The notes: generated by a model from the letters alone, not told the origin. DNA of 11,094 bases from Saccoglossus kowalevskii (GCF_000003605.2 NW_003121914.1:118006-129099), one strand, 5' to 3'; positions 1-7,715 are shown, numbered from the stretch's first letter. Numbers and translations are program-made.

Positions 1-625
1 ACAGGACTGTACTCAGGGTTAGTCTGAGTGGGGAATATATTATAAATGGTGAAATCAGAATTTCGATCGAGGATGTAAAGAAATCTCCACTCTCGAGTGA
101 GTATTCATGTTGATTGGTGCCTTCCTACTTTTCTGTCACACCGGTGAAACAGCTGCACAACAATTTAGACTCAAATCGGGGAGTATCATCTATCACATTG
201 CTACCTTCTGTGACATTTAATAGCGTCAGTCCACTGGGAGTAGTTCAGGCAGTCAGCTTAAGGGATTATTTCCACACCACGTCTACACGCTCACGTCTGA
301 ATATTGCACAGCTCGCGAGATTCAAGTATCAACACACTATCAATGCCTCAGCTCAATGATGTCAAATTGATTTTAATTGATAACAGCAAACATGATCAGC
401 AAATTCTAAAGTATTCCCCAACAGCGCGCGACACTCTGCTGGAACATTATACCACAGGGTTGACATCATGATATATGCTACTTCATTTCTATTGCCACAA
501 GATTGAAACAAATGTCGCACTCTTAACCTAATTATCAAAACAACTTTGCTGTTCTCTTTCACCTAAGAGACCATGTCACGTCACATCATAATTAATTATG
601 CATGAATTCGAAATTAGATTTCTTC
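1..625. other. 5' flank, no supported gene
   Basis: Stop-free stretches exist on both strands (for example 114-359 plus, 362-562 minus) but the first lacks an ATG start and neither resembles a known protein. No repeat structure stood out. Confidence 0.5.
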
Positions 626-628
626 AAA

Positions 629-733
629 ATGGCGGCCTATATATTAATTACCATGTACACAGAGTGTCCTGGGTTATCAGGTAAAATAGGAACTGGGCTG
701 TCATGTAAAACCTCTCAAAATTGTGTTCAATAA
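629..733 (+). CDS. Small ORF (34 aa) at a YY1-like site
   Basis: CAAAATGGCGGC fits the YY1 consensus and also forms an ATG start. The frame MAAYILITMYTECPGLS... ends at TAA 731-733, with a plausible donor TCAG|GTAAAA at 681. It could be a 5' exon or simply the factor site. No protein similarity is recognised. Confidence 0.12.
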   Translation: MAAYILITMYTECPGLSGKIGTGLSCKTSQNCVQ

Positions 734-1249
734 ACTGATGGTTTTACTTCATAGCATTGTTTGTTTCTTAGTCACGTATCACAATTATTTGGAAACATTA
801 TATTGCAAAAAATAGCGATAACGTCTTTTAGAAAACCAACACCACGTGTTCAACGGATGATTGAACGAAACATTGAATATTTATTACCCAAACCAATTTT
901 AATTTCAGCTGTCACATTTGTTTCAGAACGAGGCTCTACTGGACTAAAGTTATTAAATAACCACCCAAACCGCAAGTCAATAAAACAGTAGTATACAATA
1001 TAGTTGAATTGAAATGTCCAATCGTCAAGCTCCGACACCTACAATGTATTCACATAGTTTGAAGGGTTGTACATTTCAAAGTTGTGAAAATTAGTTATGC
1101 TTATATTTATTACACCCGTCATATGTACTGATATACTAAATTTCAAACACTGATATGTGCAGAAAAGCGAACAAATTACCATCGTTACATATTCCATTTT
1201 ATTAGTTATGCAAAATACTAAAACCAACATACATTGTGTATAGAGCAGA
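734..1249. other. Upstream intergenic DNA
   Basis: AT-rich sequence with short chance ORFs on both strands. I saw nothing beyond it until the CRE at 1250. Confidence 0.5.
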
Positions 1250-1257
1250 TGACGTCA
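1250..1257. promoter_or_regulatory. Full CRE (TGACGTCA)
   Basis: A perfect palindromic CREB/ATF site lies 162 bases before the fucosyltransferase start codon and about 60 bases before a TATA-like box. This is the usual place for a proximal CRE, so it is a reasonable promoter element of that gene. Binding is inferred. Confidence 0.5.
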
Positions 1258-1315
1258 TCGGATCGTGCATGGCGACATGTTGTCAGCATATTAGTAACGC
1301 GTTGGTACGTATCCA

Positions 1316-1322
1316 TTTATAA
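1316..1322 (+). promoter_or_regulatory. TATA-like box (TTTATAA)
   Basis: The sequence CATTTATAATG lies about 100 bases before the start codon. If used, transcription would begin near 1345-1350 and give a 5' UTR of roughly 70 bases holding both upstream ORFs. AT-rich DNA gives such matches by chance. Confidence 0.3.
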
Positions 1323-1364
1323 TGATATCGACAGTATCCAGTGTGTACGATACTAGCAAGAACA

Positions 1365-1394
1365 ATGGCTGCACGAATGTACATTCATTCATAA
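1365..1394 (+). other. Upstream ORF 1, nine codons
   Basis: An ATG in a strong context (AACAATGG: A at -3, G at +4) opens a nine-codon ORF, MAARMYIHS, ending at TAA 24 bases before the main start. If it is in the mature transcript it would lower or gate translation of the fucosyltransferase through reinitiation. Its presence depends on the unknown transcription start. Confidence 0.35.
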
Positions 1395-1411
1395 TATACT
1401 CTCAACTGAGT

Positions 1412-1531
1412 ATGGGCCATGTTTCGCCATATGGTGTGTATACTGTTGGTGTTGGCGGCGATCACCGTGTCGAAAATAGTCATCGACCATCAAATGATAT
1501 CACAAAAGCCACCAAAAATGACTTATCATGA
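1412..1531 (+). other. Upstream ORF 2 overlapping the main start
   Basis: The ATG at 1412 (A at -3, G at +4) begins seven bases before the main ATG in another frame and runs 39 codons into the coding exon. Its context is as good as or better than that of the main start, so scanning ribosomes would need leaky scanning, or the transcript must start after 1412. Confidence 0.35.
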
Positions 1532-1700
1532 AATTTCCGATTTGAAAACAGAAGTGAGACGGAATAGATCTGGATTATCAGCGGTAGAGACGAAACAGTA
1601 CGGTGTGAGAGGTAAGATCAACTGGCCGAATACTTCCGCGACAGTTCAACCATCCATGCCTGATATTACCGGCTTACGTCATGTACAGAACAGCGCATTG
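1419..1700 (+). CDS. Exon 1: signal-anchor and stem region
   Basis: This exon has 94 whole codons and ends at ATTG|GTAAGT, a near-ideal donor, in phase 0. The ATG at 1419 is the first after an in-frame TGA at 1407-1409 and has G at -3. A second Met follows at residue 5. Residues after the membrane segment are polar (HQMISQKPPKMTY...), rich in Lys, Arg, Thr and Ser, and look like a Golgi stem rather than a folded domain. Confidence 0.75.
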
Positions 1701-4700
1701 GTAAGTTGCATATGATAACCCTTTGGCTAAGTGATTGGTCAGATATCGCGAAGAATGAGATTTGTTCGTGATGTCACAATTTTGGGGCATCCCTCGGGCA
1801 TACCCACTATGGCGAATTACATAAAATAATACCAGTGATGAAAAAGTGCTTCAATTTGTTGTATCTGAAAAGAGTACATCGTCACACTGGGAGGATTTTG
1901 TTCGTATATATGACGGGTAAACCACGGTATGACAACATATAAATCATATATGGCTGTGGCAGTTATTAATGCGTTTCCACATGGTGTATATACACGTTGA
2001 TAACTTAGTAATAATGTGTACTATTAACACATAATATATAATATATAAGCTCAATTACACAACACTCTGGGCCAATTTCCGGGATGATTTTCTTAGACAA
2101 AACAGCAGCATTTAGTTTAAGTCTACATATTAGCGAGAAAATCGATAAATTACGATGAAATCTTAATGAAATTTCTCAATTTTAATGATAAATACGAGAC
2201 ATCACCACATTTATATGTATACCAACTCAACAATTATTTATAATTCTTCCTGTTTCATTATTAACACCTACATCTTTCTTGTCATTGATTTTCAAGACGC
2301 AGCATACATATTTGAAGACACACAATTTTTCATCCGTGTTAACAAAAAATGCGAGTTCATCGATAGGGGACGCGGCTCACACCAACGATACTCTCCGAAT
2401 ACCAAAGTATTTATTTCCCGTTATCTTCTGGGAAGGTGGTCCAAATTGGAACTATCTGAGCTTCAGACGGGCTATTGCCATGGCAATGTCATTAAACCGG
2501 ACATTGGTAATGATACCTTTCCATAATCATCATATAAACGGCTGGCACAAAGGATGGAGATCATTTCAGGAGACATTCGACATTACTAAATTAAAGGGAC
2601 ATTGTTCCCCTAGCAACACCTTCAGAATTCCGCGTGAACTGCATGAGTGAAGTCAACTTTCTTATCCAGTTTAATATGTCTCGTTACTCGGAATCCTTGT
2701 CGAAATTCTACCGGAGTCAATACGAACGGACACGGGATGATTTCAATAGCCTGTGGGGGATACGGCTTCCTAATATCTCTGACGCTCAATCATTCATAAA
2801 TAAAGCGAACCCAGCAACGAACCTGGATGTAGTGAGTGATATCAGATGTCTTGGAGTACACGGACCATTGCAGATTAAAAATCTTGACATACCCGGCGAA
2901 ATAGATCTTTATAAAACTGTGGACAAAAACTTTGTTCGAACGGAATACGTAAGAAACACAGCAGACAGGTTATCTGACAATATTTGCCTTGGGAAACCGT
3001 ATGTATGTATTCACTGGAGAAATAGAACGGGAGAAATGTGAGTATTTTAAGACATTCTTGATGCAGAGCACGTCTCTTTTAATGGAGATGCTGAACTGTT
3101 CGAGTTACGACCATCGAGTTCCGAACGTCGAGTTACGAAAACATCGAATTATAGAAATGACCACGGCAATATTTTTGAAACAACGCCCACTTTTGTGAAA
3201 CCACGCCAAGGTAACTCGATGTTCAATTAACAGTTAACAGAACTTCGAGATACTGGCAAAATAACTGTTAACTGTTATTTAAAGTTCGAGTTACAATTTG
3301 GGCGTGGTTTCGCAAAAGTGGGCGTGATTTCTGAAATATGGGCGTGGTCATTTTTGTAACTCGATGTCCGTAGCTCGAACAATTTGGCATCTCCTTTTAA
3401 TGATACCATTGTACCAAATTGTTAAAAAATATATTTTCACGGATAACAAACACCATACATTGCATTGTACGAATGCATAATAACGAACAAATAAACGAGC
3501 ATACGTTAAACCATAGACCCTCTAACAGATAGAGGGTCTATGGTTAAACCTAGCCAGCTATAGGCATATAAATGTCAAGGCATAGAGCCAACAAGTGATT
3601 CCTGGTGTTTAAAAAATAGTGAGCACATCTCACTATATAAGTGACAGTAAATAAAATAATCTACGTCAAAACAGGACAGTTGCTGTTATAAATATAAATA
3701 TAATATAATGTGTACGTCGAACGTACGTTTATCACTGTATTTTTCTGCAAATGTCAGAGTTGTCGACTCGTGTTTGTTTCGATACGGCCCTAAACTAAGT
3801 GTCACATGCTAATCAAGTTATCTGCGAAGTATTCCGTATTTGATGCACGATATAGCACTGACAATCAGTATTTCTTTTCAGTTGTGAATTTAACTTGCTG
3901 CTCAATGGTGCCGAGAATTGCCCTCACACCATGCCCCTTCTATCCGGATCAAGTAATAAAACAGCTCAAGCGGTCAGAGACTTCATGCAATCTAAGAGGA
4001 TTAAGTGTGCATATGTAGCAGCGCCCCCAAGACAACAGGTGGGTTTATTAACATCTTTTCAAAATTGTTGTAGTTTTCTAAGAATTACCTGGAGGGAGAT
4101 CCACAAAGAATTTACTAATAAGGAGGATATTGTTAAAGGGTGGTGATCGACGCGCCGCGCATGCGCAGAATATGTGTCCCATATTAACAGAGATTACGAC
4201 TTCAATTGCTGTGCTGCCCAATGCGTAGAAGAAAGAAGACACTGCCAAGTTTTAACCATGTAATTCATTTGATGAAACAATCTTACAAGTCAAAGTCGAT
4301 ATTTACTGCACAGTCGCATTCACGCTTGCCACTTAGAAAGAACATTGAATTGTTGGAAAATCACTGTTTATCAACATAAATGGTGCGACGATGGCCGTCC
4401 TTTAAAAGTGTTAAACGTGAGTTACAGAATTGTTAACTAAACTATACTTTGATGTATTCACACCAGCATGGCCCTATGTATACAGGAAATACAAATTCTC
4501 GCAAGGGCCAATCAAATTCTCTGGTTGTTCGAACGCACCAACCAAATTCTCCGATTGTTCGAACGCATCATTCAATTCCCCGATTGTTTGAACGTACCAA
4601 TCAAATTCTCTGGTTGTTCGTACTTACCAATCACATTCTCTTTCTGTTCGTACGTACCAATCAAATTCTCTGGTTGTTCGTTCCTACCCATCAAATTCCC

Positions 4701-5629
4701 CGATTGTTGGAACGCACCAATCAGATTCTCCGATTTGCTCGAATATTTATAATGTAACAAAAATGCGACAACATAAAAGTAATGGACAATGTTTATGAGT
4801 AATGTAATTATGCATAATATTACCAGGAATTTATAGATGACCTGAGAAGTGAACAACAGCTGCAGGTATTTACATCCAAGAAGATTATTTCCATGAAAGA
4901 CAAAGACGCCCGTCGTTTGAGGTGGGACAATTATCAGTTGTCATTGGTTGAGCAAGAATTGTGTGCAAGTAAGTGTATGTCATGCATTAATGTCAAAGGG
5001 CTCAGCGTCAAATCCATATTGTACACGAATTCCGTACGTGAAATGAAAGCTACCTTGAATCTAATTGTAGATAATTACTGACTATTTGAGTCTTACATAA
5101 CAAACTTTACTGGAAAATATATTTTGACATCTGGTTTTGTGCAGCCCATCATACTTGCTTTCGCTTGACATAATATTTACCCACTACCCTTCAACCTACT
5201 CGGGCAAATCCCGTATTTTGGGTCTACGGTTTGCCTATTCATGATAAACGTCATGAATTCAAATGACTAATACGCGCTTGTTGTGGAACGATGAATGCAT
5301 TGGCCCTCTGTAATGAGAGGAAGTCACGCTGATTGGTGCATTTGCTAGTTACTGAATACTGCAATGTAGGCGTTTTTCATCACGACTTCCTTGTGGTAAC
5401 CAACAGTGCCGTAAAGAGGGCAGGGTTTTACCGTTTATCCCTTTATCGACATAATAGAACATGCCAGAGATTTTATATGTTTTTTTTTGTAGAATCGCAG
5501 GTGTTTATAAGCTGTGGAAAATCAAACTGGTCAATTTTTATTAAGAACCAACGTGACTTGACTGGAAAGGAAGTGTTGTATCTTCGTGATCTCCCCGGAG
5601 TACCAAGTGAAATATACGACCTGATTTAA
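1419..5629 (+). CDS. O-fucosyltransferase-like type II membrane protein, five exons, one frameshift
   Basis: The joined exons are 1419-1700, 2297-3037, 3882-4038, 4827-4968 and 5493-5629, about 485 residues once one surplus base is allowed for. Residues 1-5 form a short cytosolic tail, and about 6-22 (VCILLVLAAITVSKIVI) form a signal-anchor, so the enzyme should face the ER/Golgi lumen. The catalytic domain starts near 132. It has EGGPNWN (140-146) with LNRTLV, then FDITKL, HWRNRTGE (333-340, the HxR sugar-nucleotide site of this family), DNYQLSLVEQE, and SNWSIFIKNQRD near the end. The last motif parallels the SSFSAFVKRERD region of POFUT1. The family transfers fucose from GDP-fucose to Ser/Thr; this member's acceptor is unknown. 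It is neither a clear POFUT1 nor POFUT2, and it has no C-terminal KDEL-type signal. Several N-glycosylation sequons (e.g. NRT, NKT, NWS) are present. Splice phases match at all four junctions. Frame breaks at 2596-2598. Confidence 0.85.
1701..2296 (+). other. Intron 1
   Basis: A phase-0 intron of 596 bases from GTAAGT to TTTTCAAG. It is AT-rich with an AT-dinucleotide-like tract near 2032-2050. I saw no mobile element or extra exon in it. Confidence 0.7.
2297..3037 (+). CDS. Exon 2: N-terminal catalytic half, with +1 frameshift
   Basis: The acceptor is ATTTTCAAG at 2295-2296; CGCAG at 2301-2302 is an alternative in the same phase. The frame carries KYLFPVIFWEGGPNWN and SFQETFDITKLK to 2596. 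The homologous reading then continues as DIVPLATPSEFRVNC in the next frame from 2598. No intron fits in between, so the base at 2597 is surplus. The original frame would stop at 2648-2650. The second part runs without a stop to HWRNRTGE and the donor AAAT|GTGAGT, in phase 2. Confidence 0.8.
3084..3394. mobile_element. Foldback MITE, 311 bp, with target-site duplication
   Basis: The element is almost wholly an imperfect palindrome. The left arm (3084-3240) starts GGAGATGC; the right arm (3265-3394) ends GCATCTCC. The arms meet at TAACAGTTAACAG / CTGTTAACTGTTA around a 24-base loop. TTTTAAT stands directly outside both ends (3077-3083 and 3395-3401), a 7-bp target-site duplication, or 8 bp if the next G is counted. 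The right arm holds three 20-bp units beginning TGGGCGTG, and the left arm has their complement. There is no coding capacity, so any movement would need an outside transposase. The superfamily is undecided: 7-8 bp duplications do not settle it and the termini match none I recognise. Confidence 0.8.
3100..3155 (+). repeat. 28-bp tandem duplication in the left MITE arm
   Basis: TCGAGTTACG begins at 3100 and again at 3128, and the sequence after each is similar. The right arm lacks the second copy, so the duplication happened in one arm after the palindrome formed. Confidence 0.5.
3509..3545. repeat. Perfect 15-bp hairpin, 7-base loop
   Basis: AACCATAGACCCTCT at 3509-3523 and its exact complement at 3531-3545 surround the loop AACAGAT. 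It lies 115 bases after the MITE in the same intron. It may be the remnant of a short palindromic repeat. Its CCCTC core resembles the hairpin at 5892-5921. Confidence 0.75.
3882..4038 (+). CDS. Exon 3: central catalytic segment
   Basis: The acceptor TATTTCTTTTCAG is strong. The first base completes the Ile codon left open by exon 2 (AT|T). The exon then encodes 52 residues (CEFNLLLNGAENCPHT... to YVAAPPRQQ) and ends in phase 0 at ACAG|GTGGGT. YVAAPPR sits where family members have the strand leading to the second nucleotide-binding half. Confidence 0.8.
4133..4178 (+). repeat. GC-rich dispersed element, copy 1, with NRF1-like core
   Basis: The order is TTAAAG, 18 bases, GCGCATGCG, CAGA, ATATGTGTC. 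The same blocks recur in order at 5954-6004. The core here, CGCGCATGCGCA, fits the NRF1 consensus YGCGCAYGCGCR exactly. The pair may be diverged copies of one repeat, or the core may be a regulatory site. Confidence 0.4.
4508..4745. repeat. Minisatellite, about eight 30-bp units
   Basis: Units begin at 4508, 4538, 4568, 4597, 4627, 4657, 4687 and 4717. The consensus opens CCAATCAAATTCTCYG and closes TTGTTCGAACGCA, with variants GTTCGTAC and TCCCCGATTG. Unit 3 is one base short and the last unit is degenerate. Because 30 is a multiple of three, stop-free frames arise on both strands; these are not genes. Each unit carries CCAAT and often the palindrome GTTCGAAC. Confidence 0.92.
4827..4968 (+). 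CDS. Exon 4: second nucleotide-binding half
   Basis: The acceptor is ATATTACCAG. It encodes EFIDDLRSEQ, then VFTSKKI and WDNYQLSLVEQELCA. It joins exon 3 in phase 0 and ends GCAA|GTAAGT with one base left over. The D-x-Y-x-L-x-L-x-E-Q spacing is typical of the family just before the last strand. Confidence 0.82.
4969..5492 (+). other. Intron 4
   Basis: A phase-1 intron of 524 bases from GTAAGT to a T-run and TTTGTAG. I saw no repeat or other feature in it. Confidence 0.8.
5493..5629 (+). CDS. Exon 5: C-terminal segment and stop
   Basis: The acceptor follows a long T-run (TTTTTTTTGTAG). AA completes a Lys codon with the single A from exon 4. The exon encodes SQVFISCGKSNWSIFIKNQRD, then LTGKEVLYLRDLPG and SEIYDLI, ending at TAA 5627-5629. 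CGKSNWS matches the conserved C-terminal Ser cluster of O-fucosyltransferases. Confidence 0.85.
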
Positions 5630-5727
5630 AACGCCATAGTCGTCATCCATCCTGAGCATGTTTGGACTTCCTGTTCATCAACAATAATTGTACCCACACT
5701 GCATTGCGGTTTTCCTGTTGAAACAAA

Positions 5728-5835
5728 ATGGCGTCAATGCGGCAAACGGCAGACATCTTTGAAAATATTTCGTATGCGTCATTGACAATATTACTTTGTA
5801 ACGTAGGAAAGCAGCGAGAAAACATCTGGGAATAA
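5728..5835 (+). CDS. Small ORF (35 aa), possible 5' exon of another gene
   Basis: ATG at 5728 lies in AAACAAAATGGCG (A at -3, G at +4) and opens 35 codons: MASMRQTADIFENISY..., ending at TAA. The first 16 residues loosely recall from memory the start of ALDH16A1-type aldehyde dehydrogenases (an IF-x-x-x-x-Y pattern followed in that family by GPxPES), after which the match ends. A weak donor (GTATGC) follows the Ser codon's first two bases. If real, this is a first coding exon whose next exon is far away or outside the window, since no aldehyde dehydrogenase motif appears downstream. It could equally be chance within the 3' UTR. Confidence 0.2.
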   Translation: MASMRQTADIFENISYASLTILLCNVGKQRENIWE

Positions 5836-5891
5836 TGCACCATGAACACGTGTAACCATTCTACCGAAAAAGTGCAAATTGTGATCTTAAT

Positions 5892-5921
5892 CACAGTCCC
5901 TCCAGTTGTGGAGGGACTGTG
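5892..5921. repeat. Perfect 13-bp hairpin with GTTG loop
   Basis: CACAGTCCCTCCA and its exact complement flank a four-base loop. It should fold firmly in RNA. It may be a short palindromic repeat related to the hairpin at 3509-3545, or a structured 3' UTR element. Confidence 0.75.
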
Positions 5922-5953
5922 TCTTAATCTGTAAAAACGATTTTTATGTGAGA

Positions 5954-6004
5954 TTAAAGCGGGGGTGTCGTCACCTGCGCATGCGTCAGATGTCCATATG
6001 TGTC
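5954..6004 (+). repeat. GC-rich dispersed element, copy 2
   Basis: TTAAAG, 17 bases, GCGCATGCG, TCAGA, five extra bases, ATATGTGTC: the same ordered blocks as 4133-4178. The NRF1-like core is imperfect here (TGCGCATGCGTC). Confidence 0.4.
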
Positions 6005-6075
6005 ATTGTTTACAAACAGGCGTCTACATATGAGCATTTCCGTTTTTAGAGCGTGTTGTTATCGTCGCTTGGGGC

Positions 6076-6095
6076 GTCCAAATGAAAATTTGGAC
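6076..6095. repeat. 8-bp hairpin with GAAA loop
   Basis: GTCCAAAT and ATTTGGAC flank GAAA. In RNA this is a stable stem capped by a GNRA-type tetraloop, in the probable 3' UTR 41 bases before the polyadenylation signal. A donor-like GTAAGT follows at 6115. Confidence 0.55.
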
Positions 6096-6135
6096 TTCTA
6101 AACAAATGATATACGTAAGTAGACACATATATGCT

Positions 6136-6145
6136 AATAAATAAA
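6136..6145 (+). terminator. Polyadenylation signal pair (AATAAATAAA)
   Basis: Two overlapping AATAAA hexamers are the first canonical signals downstream of the fucosyltransferase stop codon. They are the best candidate for the end of that transcript. Confidence 0.4.
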
Positions 6146-6329
6146 GCGATGTGAACAATACGAACGCCGTCTTCAATTAAAACGTTTTAGTATTGTACCT
6201 TTGAAAAGAATTGTATATTAATAGTCAGTGAATAGTCCCGGTACATTGTATACGTGTGGTCTTTATTGTTCTTGCATACTGGTTGTCTCTAAACAGCTGT
6301 GACACGTACTTGTTTCAGACTATCATCAA

Positions 6330-6337
6330 TGACGTCA
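6330..6337. promoter_or_regulatory. Full CRE (TGACGTCA)
   Basis: A perfect CREB/ATF octamer in intergenic DNA about 185 bases after the polyadenylation signal. There is no start site nearby that I can support. Confidence 0.35.
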
Positions 6338-6436
6338 AATGTGCATGCAACATTCCAATTGTAATGGATTAACTTTACGATTATGGAACACTAAAGAACA
6401 TTTTTATATTATGGTTTTAAATAGTATTCTTGCATC

Positions 6437-6545
<109 letters not shown>

Positions 6546-7300
6546 TATATTCATCCAAGTTACAGAGACCAGTGATATGGGATGGGACAATATTGATTTG
6601 TCATTTACAGCGACTAAAACCAGTTATAGTCTTATAGTTGTTACTTAACGTAGATCTTTTATTTTTTTAACAAAGAGATATAATCATTTCTATGTTTATG
6701 ATAATGTTGTAAACTGAATTGTGATCTTACTTCAATACACATTACATGCCTTTTGTACAATTATTTGTATGACGCGTACAATCACAAGTATCCCAGAATT
6801 ATAAAAGTGATTCCATGCAGTTGACATTGATTCCATTTGTATTTTACATGTAATCTACACCGCGACAAATGATTATTGTCAGCCTGTAAGTTTAAGTTTA
6901 AATTCAATATTGGTAGTCGATGATCTATCAGCAATACTCAGTGACTGATAAGGATGAAATTATCGAAACACGTGGCGAGATACTCCAAAACGCTAACAGT
7001 TCATTCCCTAAATGTTAAGCAATCAATATTGACATTCTTGAAAAATCATCCACTTACAATAATTTGCCCAGTGTCTATATAATTGTATTTATTCAATTCA
7101 ACTTACGACGGTTAACTTAAGAGACTATGTGTATCAAATCTGCGTTGTATGCAGTCATTGCTATAAAATAGCCAAATATAGTTTACAATTGCTGTACTTA
7201 TTCATATTAATGATCGATTTCCCTTCCATGATGTTGAAACTATTGACATTAGCATAAATGAACGAATTCTCAAAAGGACAAGTAATCAACGCCGAAACAA

Positions 7301-7456
7301 ATGGCGACCGAAGAATCACTGACAGCTCGTATAATAGTATCGATCGTCAACAAACTGTATGTCTTCTTAAAAATTACATTTTATTAAAAATTAAGTATTC
7401 TTTTCCGACTTTTTATTTTTAGTATACAAAAAGGTTCAACACGTATTTTGAAATAA
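7301..7456 (+). CDS. Possible two-exon mini-gene, 29 aa
   Basis: ATG in an excellent context (ACAAATGGC) opens MATEESLTARIIVSIVNK. A GTATGT donor at 7357 and a TTTTTATTTTTAG acceptor at 7421-7422 define a possible 66-base intron. Splicing adds LIQKGSTRILK and a stop at 7454-7456, five bases before AATAAATAAA. The unspliced frame stops at 7385-7387. Alternatively exon 1 splices to something more distant. I recognise no family: the VNKL stretch recalls the first helix of dynamin-like GTPases, but it is too short to count. Chance is quite possible. Confidence 0.22.
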
Positions 7457-7460
7457 TTGT

Positions 7461-7470
7461 AATAAATAAA
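7461..7470 (+). terminator. Polyadenylation signal pair (AATAAATAAA)
   Basis: Two overlapping hexamers lie just after the stop of the candidate mini-gene. AT-rich DNA yields such matches by chance, so its value rests on the neighbouring ORF. Confidence 0.25.
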
Positions 7471-7715
7471 CAATCTCGGTGCATTTACATGCAAGTGTTA
7501 TAAAATAATGACATCTAAAACTACTAAGGTGTAGTATATTTGTGTTTGTCGATCGTCGCAGCAAATAATGTATTACTGTTACTATGTATAAGTCTAATTA
7601 AAAGTCAAGTCAGTTGTCTACCGGGACATAAAGGCCGTTATGTATCAATATTGAGGTAGATCCCAGATTACGACGATACAAGCAATTCGAATATACTTAG
7701 TACATGTACAGCATA

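Larger units (their letters stand above)
3038..3881 (+). other. Intron 2 with mobile-element insertion
   Basis: A phase-2 intron of 844 bases from GTGAGT to TTTTCAG. It contains the foldback MITE at 3084-3394 and the hairpin at 3509-3545. The remainder is unremarkable AT-rich DNA. Confidence 0.8.
4039..4826 (+). other. Intron 3 with minisatellite
   Basis: A phase-0 intron of 788 bases from GTGGGT to ATTACCAG. It contains a GC-rich dispersed element (4133-4178) and the 30-bp minisatellite (4508-4745). Confidence 0.8.
5630..6165 (+). other. Probable 3' UTR of the fucosyltransferase gene
   Basis: The first AATAAA after the stop codon is the overlapping pair at 6136-6145, which implies a 3' UTR of roughly 530 bases. 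It would contain hairpins at 5892-5921 and 6076-6095 and the GC-rich element between them. An ATTAAA at 5953-5958 is an earlier, weaker alternative. The end at 6165 is approximate. Confidence 0.4.

Noticed and set aside
2185-2526. Longer ORF overlapping exon 2
   Set aside because: It is a shadow frame of the fucosyltransferase exon, which has the recognisable motifs.
2989-3198. ORF spanning the end of exon 2 into the MITE
   Set aside because: It is out of frame with the gene and runs through intron and mobile-element sequence.
4520-4540. GTTCGAAC as a Pol III B box of a SINE
   Set aside because: The bases after it do not fit the B-box consensus and no A box lies at the right distance.
4449-4856. 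Three overlapping ORFs on both strands
   Set aside because: They are translations of the 30-bp minisatellite, whose period is divisible by three; the ten-residue repeats are an artefact.
5643-5894. Minus-strand ORF of 83 codons
   Set aside because: It resembles no known protein and lies antisense to the small ORF and 3' UTR; likely chance.
6577-6606. WDNIDLS resembling WDNYQLS of exon 4, as a possible duplicated exon
   Set aside because: The match covers only about 22 bases (18 identical by eye). A hit of that size is expected by chance in an 11-kb comparison, and no flanking similarity exists.
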